Assembly (NCBI GenBank): GCA_038131165.1
Contig: JAYPOZ010000011.1
Coordinates: 8,754 to 72,753 of the forward strand
DNA: 64,000 nucleotides
DNA from: UBA6544 sp038131165
Lineage (GTDB): Bacteria; Pseudomonadota; Alphaproteobacteria; UBA8366
Direction of reading: 5' to 3'
Every line of letters starts with the position of its first letter. Positions within the stretch are counted from its first letter, which is position 1. The notes under the pieces are model-generated. The model worked only from the letters and a program-made list of their open reading frames with translations. It searched no databases and had not been told where the DNA came from. Positions 51,980 through 60,753 of this stretch are shown here, one piece after another. A program made the translations under genes and the position numbers.

Positions 51980-53497
51980 ATGGACATTCAGACATGTGAC
52001 GGTGGCGATATCGCGTTTGGCGGTATCGCCGCCGCAATTCGAAACCACGCGCGTTCTCGGTCGCTCGAGACGGCGCTTGTCTTCGATCGTGAGGAGATGT
52101 CCTGGGAGGCGCTGGCCATTGCGGTCGAAAGGCTCGGGGATCGTTTTGCGTCGATCGACGCGGGCGGTAAAATCGCGCTGTCCCTGCCGAATTCACAGGC
52201 CCTCGTATTGTTGATCCTGGGTGCCATCCGAGCGTCGAGGCAGGTTCAGGTCCTGGATCCGGATTGGCCGCCGGACATTCGGGAACCGGTTCTCCAAACG
52301 TTGAAGCCGAAGTCGATCGTCGCCAATGTCGGTATCCAGGGGGGCGAATGCATCGACCCCTATGGCGCAATCGACGAAATTCTGACGGGTTTGGGGTGCG
52401 ACGGACGGGCAGCATTCGAAGCGTTGCCGCCCGGCGATCCGAGCCGGATTTTCTATACCGGGTTTACATCGGGTTCTACCGGGACGCCGAAAGGTTTCCA
52501 GCGGAGCGAACAATCTTGGATCGACAGCTTTCGTGGCGACAATGTCGAATTTTCCTTCACGCCCGATGATGTCTTCGTCGCTTTGGGGAGCTTGGCGCAC
52601 TCGTTGTTTCTGTATGCGGTCTTGCGGGGACTTTATGCCGGTGGAACGACAGTGTTTTTCCGTCAATTCCGTCCTGACAGAATTCTCCGACGTCTTGCCG
52701 AACGACGGGGCAGCGTCGTCTACGGTGTTCCCACCCAATACGATGCCATGGCGTCGGTCGCGGAGGCCTCCGGCGCGCGCTGTCCCACGGTACGCATCGT
52801 GCTTTCTTCGGGCGCAAAACTACCGGGCGCATTGAAGCAAAGATTGCGAAAGGTGTTTCCGCAGGCGGAGATTTGCGAGTTTTACGGCACATCCGAACAG
52901 AGTTACGTGACGGTTGCGCGCGACGGCGAAACGCCTCTCGGCTCCGTAGGACGGGCCTTTCCGGGTGTGGATATCTCAATCCGAGACACCTCCGGTCACG
53001 CCCAGCCGACGGGCGGGACGGGACACGTCTTCGCCTCGAGCGCGCTCTTGTTTCGAGACTACGAACTCGCGGTCAACCCAGCCCTGGTACGGGTCGGCGA
53101 GGCGATCAGCGTCGGTGATGTCGGGTACCTCGACAGCAAGGGGTATCTCTATCTCGTCGGCCGGTCCGACCGGATGATTATCTCTTCGGGAAAGAACATC
53201 TATCCGGAGGAGGTCGAGAATGTGCTGATCGGCCATCCTTCGATAGCGGCCGCAGCGGTCATCGGTATCTCCGATCCGAGAAGGGGAAGCCGGTTGCTGG
53301 CGGTCCTGCGGGTAACAGAGGCTCCGCCCGACCTGCGGCGCGACCTGATTTCTTGGTGCCGCGAGAGACTTCCGCTCTACAAGGTGCCGATGGTGTACGT
53401 GGAGTGTTCGGATTGGCCCCTGACAGCGTCGCATAAGACGAACCTGCCAGTGCTCCGTTCGTTGGTGAAGGCCGGCAAGTTGCCGGAAATATCGTGA
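51980..53497 (+). CDS. AMP-dependent acyl-CoA synthetase/ligase
   Basis: A 505-residue ANL-superfamily enzyme that activates a carboxylic acid through an acyl-adenylate to its CoA thioester. The AMP-binding loop is YTGFTSGSTGTPKG, followed by VYGVPTQYD, EFYGTSEQS, VGDVGYLDSKGYLYLVGRSDRMIISSGKNIYPEEVE and the catalytic-lysine region PLTASHKTNLPVL. The thiolase gene overlaps its stop (TGATG), giving an operon ligase-thiolase-MaoC. Acid specificity is not apparent. Confidence 0.9.
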   Translation: MDIQTCDGGDIAFGGIAAAIRNHARSRSLETALVFDREEMSWEALAIAVERLGDRFASIDAGGKIALSLPNSQALVLLILGAIRASRQVQVLDPDWPPDIREPVLQTLKPKSIVANVGIQGGECIDPYGAIDEILTGLGCDGRAAFEALPPGDPSRIFYTGFTSGSTGTPKGFQRSEQSWIDSFRGDNVEFSFTPDDVFVALGSLAHSLFLYAVLRGLYAGGTTVFFRQFRPDRILRRLAERRGSVVYGVPTQYDAMASVAEASGARCPTVRIVLSSGAKLPGALKQRLRKVFPQAEICEFYGTSEQSYVTVARDGETPLGSVGRAFPGVDISIRDTSGHAQPTGGTGHVFASSALLFRDYELAVNPALVRVGEAISVGDVGYLDSKGYLYLVGRSDRMIISSGKNIYPEEVENVLIGHPSIAAAAVIGISDPRRGSRLLAVLRVTEAPPDLRRDLISWCRERLPLYKVPMVYVECSDWPLTASHKTNLPVLRSLVKAGKLPEIS

Positions 53498-54636
53498 TGA
53501 AGGCCTCCATTGCCGCAGGGCGCCGGACGCCGGTGGCGGTACGCGGCGGAAAATTCGCCGAAGCGGAAATCGCCGATTTGGCGGGGCCGGTGATGGCGCA
53601 ATCCCTGAGAGATGCGGGCATTCAACCTGACAGGGTCGATGCGGTCATTCTGGGCAATGCCCTCTATGGCGGCGGCAATCCCGCACGGGTCGCTGCCCTG
53701 GCGGCGGGTCTGCCGGAATCCGTAGCGGCGATGACGGTCGACACCCAGTGTTGCAGCGGCCTCGATGCGATCGCGCTCGCGCGCTCGCAAATACTGTCGG
53801 GGCAGGCGGAGGTCGTGATCGCCGGCGGTGTCGAAAGTTACAGCCGTGCGCCGATACGCCAACGCCGCCCGAGATCGCCGCTGGAGCCGCCGCAGTCCTA
53901 TGAGAGACCGCCCTTTACGCCGTGGCCGGAACGCGATCCCGACATGCTTGAAGCGGCAGCCGCATTGGCGTTGCGGCTCAAGGTCAGCCGCGAGCGGCAG
54001 GCGGAATATGCCGTGTTCAGTCATCGCCGGGCCCGCGACGATCTCTTCGGTCCGGACGAGATCGTCGCGATTGGCGACGTGGCGCGGGATGAATTTACGC
54101 GACATCTCACGCCGGCCCTGTGCGCGCGATTGAATGTCTTGGCGGGAGAGGAGACATGCGGCGTAACGGCCGCGACGACGGCCGTCGAAGCGGATGCGGC
54201 CGCGGTCGTGGTGGTCGTCGCCGATGGCGTTCTGAGAACGCTGGCGGTGACGGGAAGAGAGGTCGGCATTCTCGCGGCGGACGCGCGCGGAGGTGATCCG
54301 GAATGCCCGGCGCTGGCGCCGATTGCCGCCGCGAACGCTGCGCTCTCGCGCGCCGGATTGCGGGCGCGGGATATCGATGTCGCGGAGATCATGGAGGCCT
54401 TCGCCGTGCAGGCCATGGCGTGTATCGAGGGGATCGGATTGGACTTTGAACGCGTCAACCGCCGCGGCGGCGCCTTGGCGAGAGGGCACCCGATCGGCGC
54501 GTCGGGAGCGATTCTGGCGGTTCGCTTGTTCCACGATCTGCGCCGCGGGAATTCCGACCGGTATGGTCTCGCGGCGATTGCGGCCGCGGGCGGTCTCGGG
54601 AGCGCGTTGGTTTTGGCGGCGGGAGACAGGACTTGA
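53497..54636 (+). CDS. thiolase family protein
   Basis: A 379-residue thiolase: RTPVAVRGGKFA, DAVILGNALYGGG, the nucleophile Cys85 in VDTQCCSGLDAI, EAFAVQAMA and GHPIGASGAILAV. The second catalytic cysteine, normally in a C-x-GGG motif near the C-terminus, is replaced in AAIAAAGGLGSALVL, and the NEAFA motif reads MEAFA. It could have lost standard thiolysis or act as a non-canonical condensing enzyme. The ATG at 53497 overlaps the ligase stop. Confidence 0.85.
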   Translation: MKASIAAGRRTPVAVRGGKFAEAEIADLAGPVMAQSLRDAGIQPDRVDAVILGNALYGGGNPARVAALAAGLPESVAAMTVDTQCCSGLDAIALARSQILSGQAEVVIAGGVESYSRAPIRQRRPRSPLEPPQSYERPPFTPWPERDPDMLEAAAALALRLKVSRERQAEYAVFSHRRARDDLFGPDEIVAIGDVARDEFTRHLTPALCARLNVLAGEETCGVTAATTAVEADAAAVVVVVADGVLRTLAVTGREVGILAADARGGDPECPALAPIAAANAALSRAGLRARDIDVAEIMEAFAVQAMACIEGIGLDFERVNRRGGALARGHPIGASGAILAVRLFHDLRRGNSDRYGLAAIAAAGGLGSALVLAAGDRT

Positions 54637-55085
54637 TCCGCGTCCCCACACCGGCCGATTGCGCCGCTCATCTCGGTGAGACCATCGTTGGCGCCGAGGC
54701 GGTAACAATCTCGGGTCGTGAAATCGATGCGTTCACGAAAATTTCCGGCGACCGCCAATGGATACATGGCCCGGGCGCCGAGCGGCGGATCGTGCCCGGA
54801 AATTTTCTGATCGCCTTGCTTCCGCGCATGATACAGAGCTGTCTCGTCGCGGAGACTTTCACGCGGTGCCTGACGGTAAAATACGCGGCCATACGCTTTC
54901 GCCATCCGGTGAGCGAAGGCGCTGCGATCGGTGTTTCGATACGGATTATAGAGGTTCGCAATCGGGCGGCGGGCACGTTCGTGACCCTGGATGTCCGCTT
55001 GACGGACCAGGCGAGCGGAAACGAATGCCTGAGTGCCACGGTCACCGACTATTATGAAACAGAGGCCGCGCCGGATGCGGGTTAG
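54633..55085 (+). CDS. MaoC-like hotdog-fold protein
   Basis: A 150-residue protein of hotdog type. ISGREIDAFTKISGDRQWIHG matches the MaoC hydratase motif with Asp and His in GDxxxxH spacing, followed by VPGNFLIALLP and VKYAAIRFRHPVSEGAAIGVSI. The start is TTG at 54633, overlapping the thiolase stop as TTGA, with GGGAGACAGG upstream. It likely hydrates or dehydrates the acyl-CoA made by the two preceding enzymes. Its stop overlaps that of the convergent aldo/keto reductase. Confidence 0.75.
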   Translation: MIRVPTPADCAAHLGETIVGAEAVTISGREIDAFTKISGDRQWIHGPGAERRIVPGNFLIALLPRMIQSCLVAETFTRCLTVKYAAIRFRHPVSEGAAIGVSIRIIEVRNRAAGTFVTLDVRLTDQASGNECLSATVTDYYETEAAPDAG

Positions 55086-56107
55086 GGCGTCGGCGCGTCT
55101 TCCCTGAGAAGGCCTTCCGCTTTCAGCTCCGCCCATACATCGTCCGGAATATCGTGGCGCATTGCCGCGACGTTGGCGGTTACCTGGTCCGGATGATTGG
55201 CTCCCGGGATGACCGAGGCGACCGCCGGATGGTGCAACGGAAACTGCAGCGCGGCGGCCGACAATGGCACGCCGTGGCGCGCGCAGACCGCCGCGATGCC
55301 GCGTGCCTTGGCCATGATCTCGCTTTCGGCCGGTTGGTAGGCGTAGAGAGCGCCGTCCCTGGGTCCCGTCGCGAGGATGCCGGACGCGAAGACCGCGCCG
55401 ATGACGATCCCGACTCCGCGATCCGCGCACAGCGGCAAATCCTCGTCGAGAGCGGGTTGATCCAACAGCGTATAAGGCATCGCCATCAGGAAATAATTGA
55501 GGTCGCAATACTCGAGGAAGCGCGGGATCAGGCCGGTGAAGTTCATCCCGGCCCCGATGGCGCCGATCTCGCCCGATGCCCGCAACTCGGCCAGCGCCGC
55601 ATAGCCGCCGCCGTCGATCAACTGCCGGAATCCGGCTTGCACGCCGTCCTCGGTCTTCTGATGCCGCCAGTCCAGGTCGTGGATCACCAACGCATCGACC
55701 GTGTTGATGCCAAGCCGCTGCAGGCTCTGCTCATAGGACCGCAGTATCCCGTCCCGCGTGTAGTCGAACCGCAATTCGAAATGCAGGCCGCCTTTCCAGC
55801 GCGGGAAGTCGAAGGTGGCGGGATCGGCGGGGCGTGAATAGACGCGGCCGACCTTCGTGCTCAGCCGGAAATCGCCGCGCGGGCGCTGCCGCAGATGATG
55901 GCCGATGCGGTGTTCGCTCTTGGTGTTGCCGTACCAGGGGGCGGTGTCGAAGAACCGGATGCCGCCGTCATACGCAGCGGCAAGGGTGGCCTGGGCTTGG
56001 TCTTCCGGAATGGCGCCATCCGGGTCGCCCAACGGCACACCTCCGAAACCGAGCTGCGTGACCTCGAGGCGGCTTCGGCCGACCCTGCGCTTTGCCGACG
56101 GGTCCAT
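55082..56107 (-). CDS. aldo/keto reductase
   Basis: A 341-residue AKR of the D-threo-aldose 1-dehydrogenase / pyridoxal dehydrogenase kind. The catalytic tetrad is visible: Asp and Tyr in RFFDTAPWYGNTKSE, Lys in LSTKVGR and His in ALVIHDLDW. It opens LEVTQLGFGGVPLGDP and has VIPGANHPDQVTANVA near the end. NAD(P)-dependent oxidation of a sugar or cyclic aldehyde/hemiacetal is likely. It follows the metallo-hydrolase gene by one base, suggesting dehydrogenation of a lactol then lactone hydrolysis. Confidence 0.9.
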   Translation of the reverse strand: MDPSAKRRVGRSRLEVTQLGFGGVPLGDPDGAIPEDQAQATLAAAYDGGIRFFDTAPWYGNTKSEHRIGHHLRQRPRGDFRLSTKVGRVYSRPADPATFDFPRWKGGLHFELRFDYTRDGILRSYEQSLQRLGINTVDALVIHDLDWRHQKTEDGVQAGFRQLIDGGGYAALAELRASGEIGAIGAGMNFTGLIPRFLEYCDLNYFLMAMPYTLLDQPALDEDLPLCADRGVGIVIGAVFASGILATGPRDGALYAYQPAESEIMAKARGIAAVCARHGVPLSAAALQFPLHHPAVASVIPGANHPDQVTANVAAMRHDIPDDVWAELKAEGLLREDAPTP

Positions 56108-56108
56108 G

Positions 56109-56963
56109 TCAGACGTCGAGCCGCCAGGCGTCTCCGTCCTTCTTCAGATGGCCCGCGGTCGGCGTTGCGAAATGGGTTCCGATGACCAATGTCGGTGAGC
56201 CGGCCAACCGTTCGTACATCGAGCGCCGGGTTGCGATCGCCTGTGCCGGGTCGCTGTCCGGGGCGGAGCTCCACTCCGGATGCGCGAACTGACATGGGTG
56301 GTGCAGAAAATCGCCGGTGATCAGCGCGCTCTCGCCCTTCGATTCGATCAACACGCTGGCGTGTCCCGGGGTGTGTCCCGGGGTCGGCACCAGGCGCACC
56401 TCCGGGCATATTTCGTGATCCTGCTGCACGAGGTCCACGAGGCCCGCGTCGAAGACCGGCAGGATCGAATCGGTCATCAACTGATCCAACCCTTCTCGGT
56501 CATGGGTGCGCCAGTGATTGAACTCGACCTCGCCGTAGAGATATCGGGCATTCTCGAAGGTCGGGACCCACTTACCGTCGACCAGCATGGTGTTCCAGCC
56601 GACGTGATCCACGTGCAGATGCGTGCACATGACGTTGTCGATGCTGTTGCGCGGATAGCCCGCATCTTCCAAATCCTTCAGGAAACCGGTCTGCAGCTTG
56701 TTCCAGGGCGGCACGTCCCGCTCCTTATCGTTGCCGATACAGGTGTCGACGACGATCCGCCGGTCCGGAGTCTCGACCACCAGGGCATGGATCGCGCCGC
56801 GCAGCCGTCCGTCTTCGTCGGCGAAATGGGGCTGCAGCCATTTGATCTCGCGCACCAGTTCCCGTTTGGCGCCGGGTATGATCCGGCTCATGCCGCCGGT
56901 CGCTTCGATTTCGACGATCCGGGTGATTTTTACATCGCCGATCTGCCAGACTTCGCCCACCAT
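56109..56963 (-). CDS. metallo-beta-lactamase-fold hydrolase (second copy)
   Basis: A 284-residue MBL-fold hydrolase paralogous to the one at 47171-48049. It keeps VVDTCIGNDKERD, CTHLHVDHVGWNTMLVDGKWVPTF, PTPGHTPGHASVLI and ITGDFLHHPCQFAHPEW. It is co-directional with the aldo/keto reductase one base downstream; a lactonase role is suggested by that pairing but not proven. Divergent from the amidohydrolase gene across 144 bases. Confidence 0.9.
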   Translation of the reverse strand: MVGEVWQIGDVKITRIVEIEATGGMSRIIPGAKRELVREIKWLQPHFADEDGRLRGAIHALVVETPDRRIVVDTCIGNDKERDVPPWNKLQTGFLKDLEDAGYPRNSIDNVMCTHLHVDHVGWNTMLVDGKWVPTFENARYLYGEVEFNHWRTHDREGLDQLMTDSILPVFDAGLVDLVQQDHEICPEVRLVPTPGHTPGHASVLIESKGESALITGDFLHHPCQFAHPEWSSAPDSDPAQAIATRRSMYERLAGSPTLVIGTHFATPTAGHLKKDGDAWRLDV

Positions 56964-57107
56964 GTTCTATTCCCCCGATTGAACCCTGTATCGTAACTAA
57001 CATCGGCGGAACGGGCGCGTTGGCCAGCCCCAGCGGGCCTTGCCCGGACAGTGCTTCCCCCAACATCACTAAATAACGGTTGATTAAAACCTGATTGGGA
57101 GAGTGTG

Positions 57108-58574
57108 ATGAGCGCCGCCACAGAAATCTCGCCGTCCGAGGAGATCCGCGCCAAATTGAATCACCCGGTGGTCGATTGCGACGGCCATTACATCGAGTTC
57201 ATGCCGTATTACCTCGATTTCGTCGAAGAGGTCGCGGGCGCCGAGATGGTCGAGACCTTCCGCCGGAATCACATCGGCGAGGGCCGGTTGACGCCGACCC
57301 GCTGGCACAACATGTCGCGCGAACAGCGCCAGCATCAGCTGCGCTGGCGCCGTCCGTTCTACGCGTTGCCGACGAAACTGGTGCAGGACCGCGCCACATC
57401 GATGATCCCGAGACTCCTCTACCGCCGGATGGACGAGCTTGGCGTCGATTTCAGCGTGCTTTACCCGACCCTCGGACTCGACATGCTGTTCATCAAGAAC
57501 GACGAGATCAGGCAGGCGGCGTGCCGCGCCCTCAACAAGATGAATGCGGCGGTCTGGGCCGAATTCTCGGACCGCATGGCGCCGGTCGCCGCCATTCCGA
57601 CGACGACGCCCGAGGAAGGAATTTCCGAACTCGACTACGCCATTGGCGAGCTGGGCCTCAAGGGAATCATGATTTCCGGCAACGTCCACCGGCATGTGCC
57701 GCAGGTCGAGGAAGAGGCGCCCGAATGGGCGCGCCATGCGATGTGGTACGACCACATGGCGATGGACAGCAAGTACGACTACGACCCGTTCTGGGCGAAA
57801 TGCGTGGAGCATAAGGTGGCGCCGACGTCGCATGCGGGCCATCAGGGCATCGGCAGCATGAAATCGATCTCAAGCTACGTCTACAATCACATCGGCAGTT
57901 TCAATCACGCCAATCACGCCTTCTGCAAGGCGGTGTTCCTGGGTGGGGTGGCGAAGCGCTTCCCGACCCTGAAGTTCGGTTACCTCGAAGGCGGGGTCGG
58001 TTGGGCCGTCAACCTGCTCGCCGACATCACGGAGCATTGGGAGAAGCGTAATAAAGACGCGATTTCGAACTTCGATCCGAAGAACCTGGATGTCGATGCG
58101 CTGGCGGACTATTTCCGCGAACTCGGCACGGAGATGATCGCGGGACGCGAGGACACGTTCACGGCGTATCTGGCGACTCTGAAGGCTGATTTCGAGAACC
58201 CCGAAGAATTGGACGAGTTCGCGGCCTGCGGCTGCGAGACCCGCGACGACATCCGCGACCAGTTCCGCAACTTCTTCTTCGGCTGCGAGGCCGACGACAA
58301 GATCAATGCGAGCGCCTTCCAGGGCGACAAGTCGCTCCACTTCAACGCCATGTTTAGCTCCGACATTTCGCATTGGGATGTGCCAGACATGCGGGAGTGC
58401 GTCTCGGAAGCCTACGAGTTGGTCGAGCATGGCCACCTGACCGATGCGGATTTCGAGGATTTCATGTTCACCAATCCGGCCCGCCTGCATGCGGGCATGA
58501 ACCCCGATTTCTTCAAGGGAACCCGCGTCGAGGGCGCGGTCGAGAAGCTGAAGGCGGACGGGAAGCTGAACTGA
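57108..58574 (+). CDS. amidohydrolase family protein (ACMSD/2-amino-3-carboxymuconate decarboxylase-like fold)
   Basis: A 488-residue metal-dependent amidohydrolase. The N-terminal metal site is HPVVDCDGHYIEFMPYY; later segments RMDELGVDFSVLYPTLGLDML, LGLKGIMISGN, and KFGYLEGGVGWAVNLLADITEHWEKR match the amidohydrolase-2 group that decarboxylates or hydrolyses ring compounds. GGGAGAG precedes the ATG at 57108. An SDR and an MmgE/PrpD gene follow in the same direction within 25 and 4 bases, forming a three-gene catabolic unit. Confidence 0.87.
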   Translation: MSAATEISPSEEIRAKLNHPVVDCDGHYIEFMPYYLDFVEEVAGAEMVETFRRNHIGEGRLTPTRWHNMSREQRQHQLRWRRPFYALPTKLVQDRATSMIPRLLYRRMDELGVDFSVLYPTLGLDMLFIKNDEIRQAACRALNKMNAAVWAEFSDRMAPVAAIPTTTPEEGISELDYAIGELGLKGIMISGNVHRHVPQVEEEAPEWARHAMWYDHMAMDSKYDYDPFWAKCVEHKVAPTSHAGHQGIGSMKSISSYVYNHIGSFNHANHAFCKAVFLGGVAKRFPTLKFGYLEGGVGWAVNLLADITEHWEKRNKDAISNFDPKNLDVDALADYFRELGTEMIAGREDTFTAYLATLKADFENPEELDEFAACGCETRDDIRDQFRNFFFGCEADDKINASAFQGDKSLHFNAMFSSDISHWDVPDMRECVSEAYELVEHGHLTDADFEDFMFTNPARLHAGMNPDFFKGTRVEGAVEKLKADGKLN

Positions 58575-58596
58575 TAAGGGGGAAAACGGGGAATTC

Positions 58597-59394
58597 ATGA
58601 AAGACTTCAACGGGAAGACGGCGGTCGTCACGGGTGCCGCCAGCGGTATTGGGAAGGCGCTGGCGTTGGCCTTCGCCGAACGGGGCGCGAATGTCGTTTT
58701 GGCGGATGTCGAGGCGGTGGCGCTCGAGGCGGCACGGCGGGAGGTCGCGGCAATGGGGGGAGAGGCCATTGCGGTCGCGACCGATGTCACCGAGGAAGCA
58801 CAGGTAGAGGCGCTGGCCGACGCGGCCTGGGAGCGATTCGGCGGCGTGCAATTGGTGTGCAACAACGCGGGCGTGTTGATCCGGGGCAGTATGCTGGAGG
58901 CGGCGCGCGCGGATTGGGAATGGATACTCGGCGTCAATCTTTGGGGTGTCATCCATGGGGTCAATGCCTTCGTGCCGCGGATGGTGGCGTCGGGCGCCGA
59001 AGGGCACATCGTCAACACGGCGTCCGAAGCCGGACATTTCGCGGGTGACGGTTATAGCGTCTACAACACGTCGAAATTTGCCGTGGTTGGTCTGACGGAA
59101 AGCCTGGCGCGTGACCTGCGCAACACCAGAATTGGCGTCTCGATGCTGTGTCCCGGCCAGGTCGAGACCGGCATCTTCACCAATACCAACCGGCCGGCGG
59201 CCTTTCGCAAGGAGGGGCAGGATATCGTGCCGGAACGGCGCGTCGCCGCGAACGTCATGGAGCCTTCGGATGTCGCGGCCAAGGTTCTTGCGGGGATCGA
59301 GGCGGGTGCGCTCTATGTTTTCAGCCACGAAGAGGAGGCCCGAATGCTGATCCAGAAGCGTCACGAGCGGCTGATGCGCTCGGTCGGAGGCTGA
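58597..59394 (+). CDS. short-chain dehydrogenase/reductase
   Basis: A 265-residue SDR with VVTGAASGIGKALALAFAERG, LADVEAVALEAA (Asp favouring NAD), CNNAGVL, NTASEAGH and YNTSK. GGGGGAAAACGGGG precedes the ATG. Middle gene of the amidohydrolase-SDR-PrpD unit. Confidence 0.92.
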   Translation: MKDFNGKTAVVTGAASGIGKALALAFAERGANVVLADVEAVALEAARREVAAMGGEAIAVATDVTEEAQVEALADAAWERFGGVQLVCNNAGVLIRGSMLEAARADWEWILGVNLWGVIHGVNAFVPRMVASGAEGHIVNTASEAGHFAGDGYSVYNTSKFAVVGLTESLARDLRNTRIGVSMLCPGQVETGIFTNTNRPAAFRKEGQDIVPERRVAANVMEPSDVAAKVLAGIEAGALYVFSHEEEARMLIQKRHERLMRSVGG

Positions 59395-59397
59395 GCC

Positions 59398-60753
59398 GTG
59401 AGCGCAACCCGGGCGGTCGCCGACTTTGTCGCCGGCCTGAATTACTCCGACCTGACCCCGCATCTGATCCAGCGGACCAAGGATCACATCCTGGACCAGC
59501 TCGGCATCCAGATCGGCGTCTCGCGCAAACCCTGGCTGAAGCTTGCGGTCGACTATGTGATGACCCAGGGCAACAAGCCAGAATCGAGCATCGCCTGCTG
59601 TCCGGAAAAGGTCTCGGCCGAGAACGCCGCCTTCGTCAACGGCACCTTCGGCCACGGCTTCGAAATGGACGACGTCTATGCCGCCGCACTGGCGCATCCG
59701 GGACCTGCCGTCGTCCCGGCGGCCCTCGCCATCGCGGAGCGGGACGGCTGCTCCGGCAAGGACCTGCTGCTCGCGGTGGTCGCCGGCTACGAAGTCATGG
59801 GACGCTGCGGCTATGCGCTCTCCCCCTCGCAGCTGTACCGAGGTTTTCACCCAACTTCGGCGGCAGGTCCGCTGGGATCGGTCGCGGCGGCCGGAAAGCT
59901 GATGGGGCTCGACGCGGATACGATGGTCCACGCTTTGGCGGTCAGCGCCAGTTTCTGCTCCGGCGTCACCGAATGCTATAAATCCGGCGGCGAGGTGAAA
60001 CGCTATCACGGCGGCATCGGCGCCCAGGGCGGCATCCGCGCCGCCATGCTGGCGAAGTTCGGCCTCACCGGCCCCGCCACTGTACTCGAAGGCCCGCTCG
60101 GCATGCGCGCCTTCAGCGATACCTATACGCCGGAAGTGATCACCGACGGGCTCGGCGAGAAGTTCGTCGTCGCCGACATCTGGACCAAGAAATACAGCTG
60201 CAACGGCATGATCCACGCGCCGGTCGACGGAATCGAGGAGATCCGCGCCCGCCGCCCCTTTGCGGCGGCGGATGTGACACGCATAGACGTCGGCTCGAAC
60301 CAGCATGCGGTCAACGAGGTCGGTTCGATCCGGATGCCGAAAGACATGTTCGGCTTCCAGTTCTCGATGAACTATGCCCTGGCGCTGCAGGTGGTGAAGG
60401 GCAGCAACGATTTCGACGCCTATATCGAGGAGAACCTGAAGGATCCCGAGATCGTGTCCCTGGCGGAGCGCATCTTCACCGACACGGACAAGGAGGTTCA
60501 GTCCTGGTTTCCGGAGACTTTGGGCGCGCGCGTTACGATCAAGTTCAAGGACGGCAGCGTCGAGGAAGCGCTGATCCGCGACTGCCGCGGGTCGCCGGGC
60601 AATCCGATGACGGCGGCGGAGCTGGAGGCCAAAGCGCGGAACATCGCCGGCATGTCGGTGGCGCCGGACAGTTTCCAAGCCGTCATCGATGCGGTGCGGT
60701 CGCTGGACACGCTGGCGGACGCCCGCGTGCTCGGTGACCTGATCCGCGGCTAG
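59398..60753 (+). CDS. MmgE/PrpD family protein (second copy)
   Basis: A 451-residue MmgE/PrpD protein. Segments: LILDQ-type helix HILDQLGIQIGVS, FVNGTFGHGFEMDDVYAAALAHPG, GYEVMGRCGYAL, FHPTSAAGPLGSVAAAGKLMGLD and KKYSCNGMIHAPVDGIEEI. GTG start at 59398, three bases after the SDR stop. It probably acts as a dehydratase or isomerase in the pathway of the two preceding enzymes. Its stop overlaps the stop of the convergent gss gene. The copy at 7.7 kb is only distantly alike. Confidence 0.9.
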   Translation: MSATRAVADFVAGLNYSDLTPHLIQRTKDHILDQLGIQIGVSRKPWLKLAVDYVMTQGNKPESSIACCPEKVSAENAAFVNGTFGHGFEMDDVYAAALAHPGPAVVPAALAIAERDGCSGKDLLLAVVAGYEVMGRCGYALSPSQLYRGFHPTSAAGPLGSVAAAGKLMGLDADTMVHALAVSASFCSGVTECYKSGGEVKRYHGGIGAQGGIRAAMLAKFGLTGPATVLEGPLGMRAFSDTYTPEVITDGLGEKFVVADIWTKKYSCNGMIHAPVDGIEEIRARRPFAAADVTRIDVGSNQHAVNEVGSIRMPKDMFGFQFSMNYALALQVVKGSNDFDAYIEENLKDPEIVSLAERIFTDTDKEVQSWFPETLGARVTIKFKDGSVEEALIRDCRGSPGNPMTAAELEAKARNIAGMSVAPDSFQAVIDAVRSLDTLADARVLGDLIRG

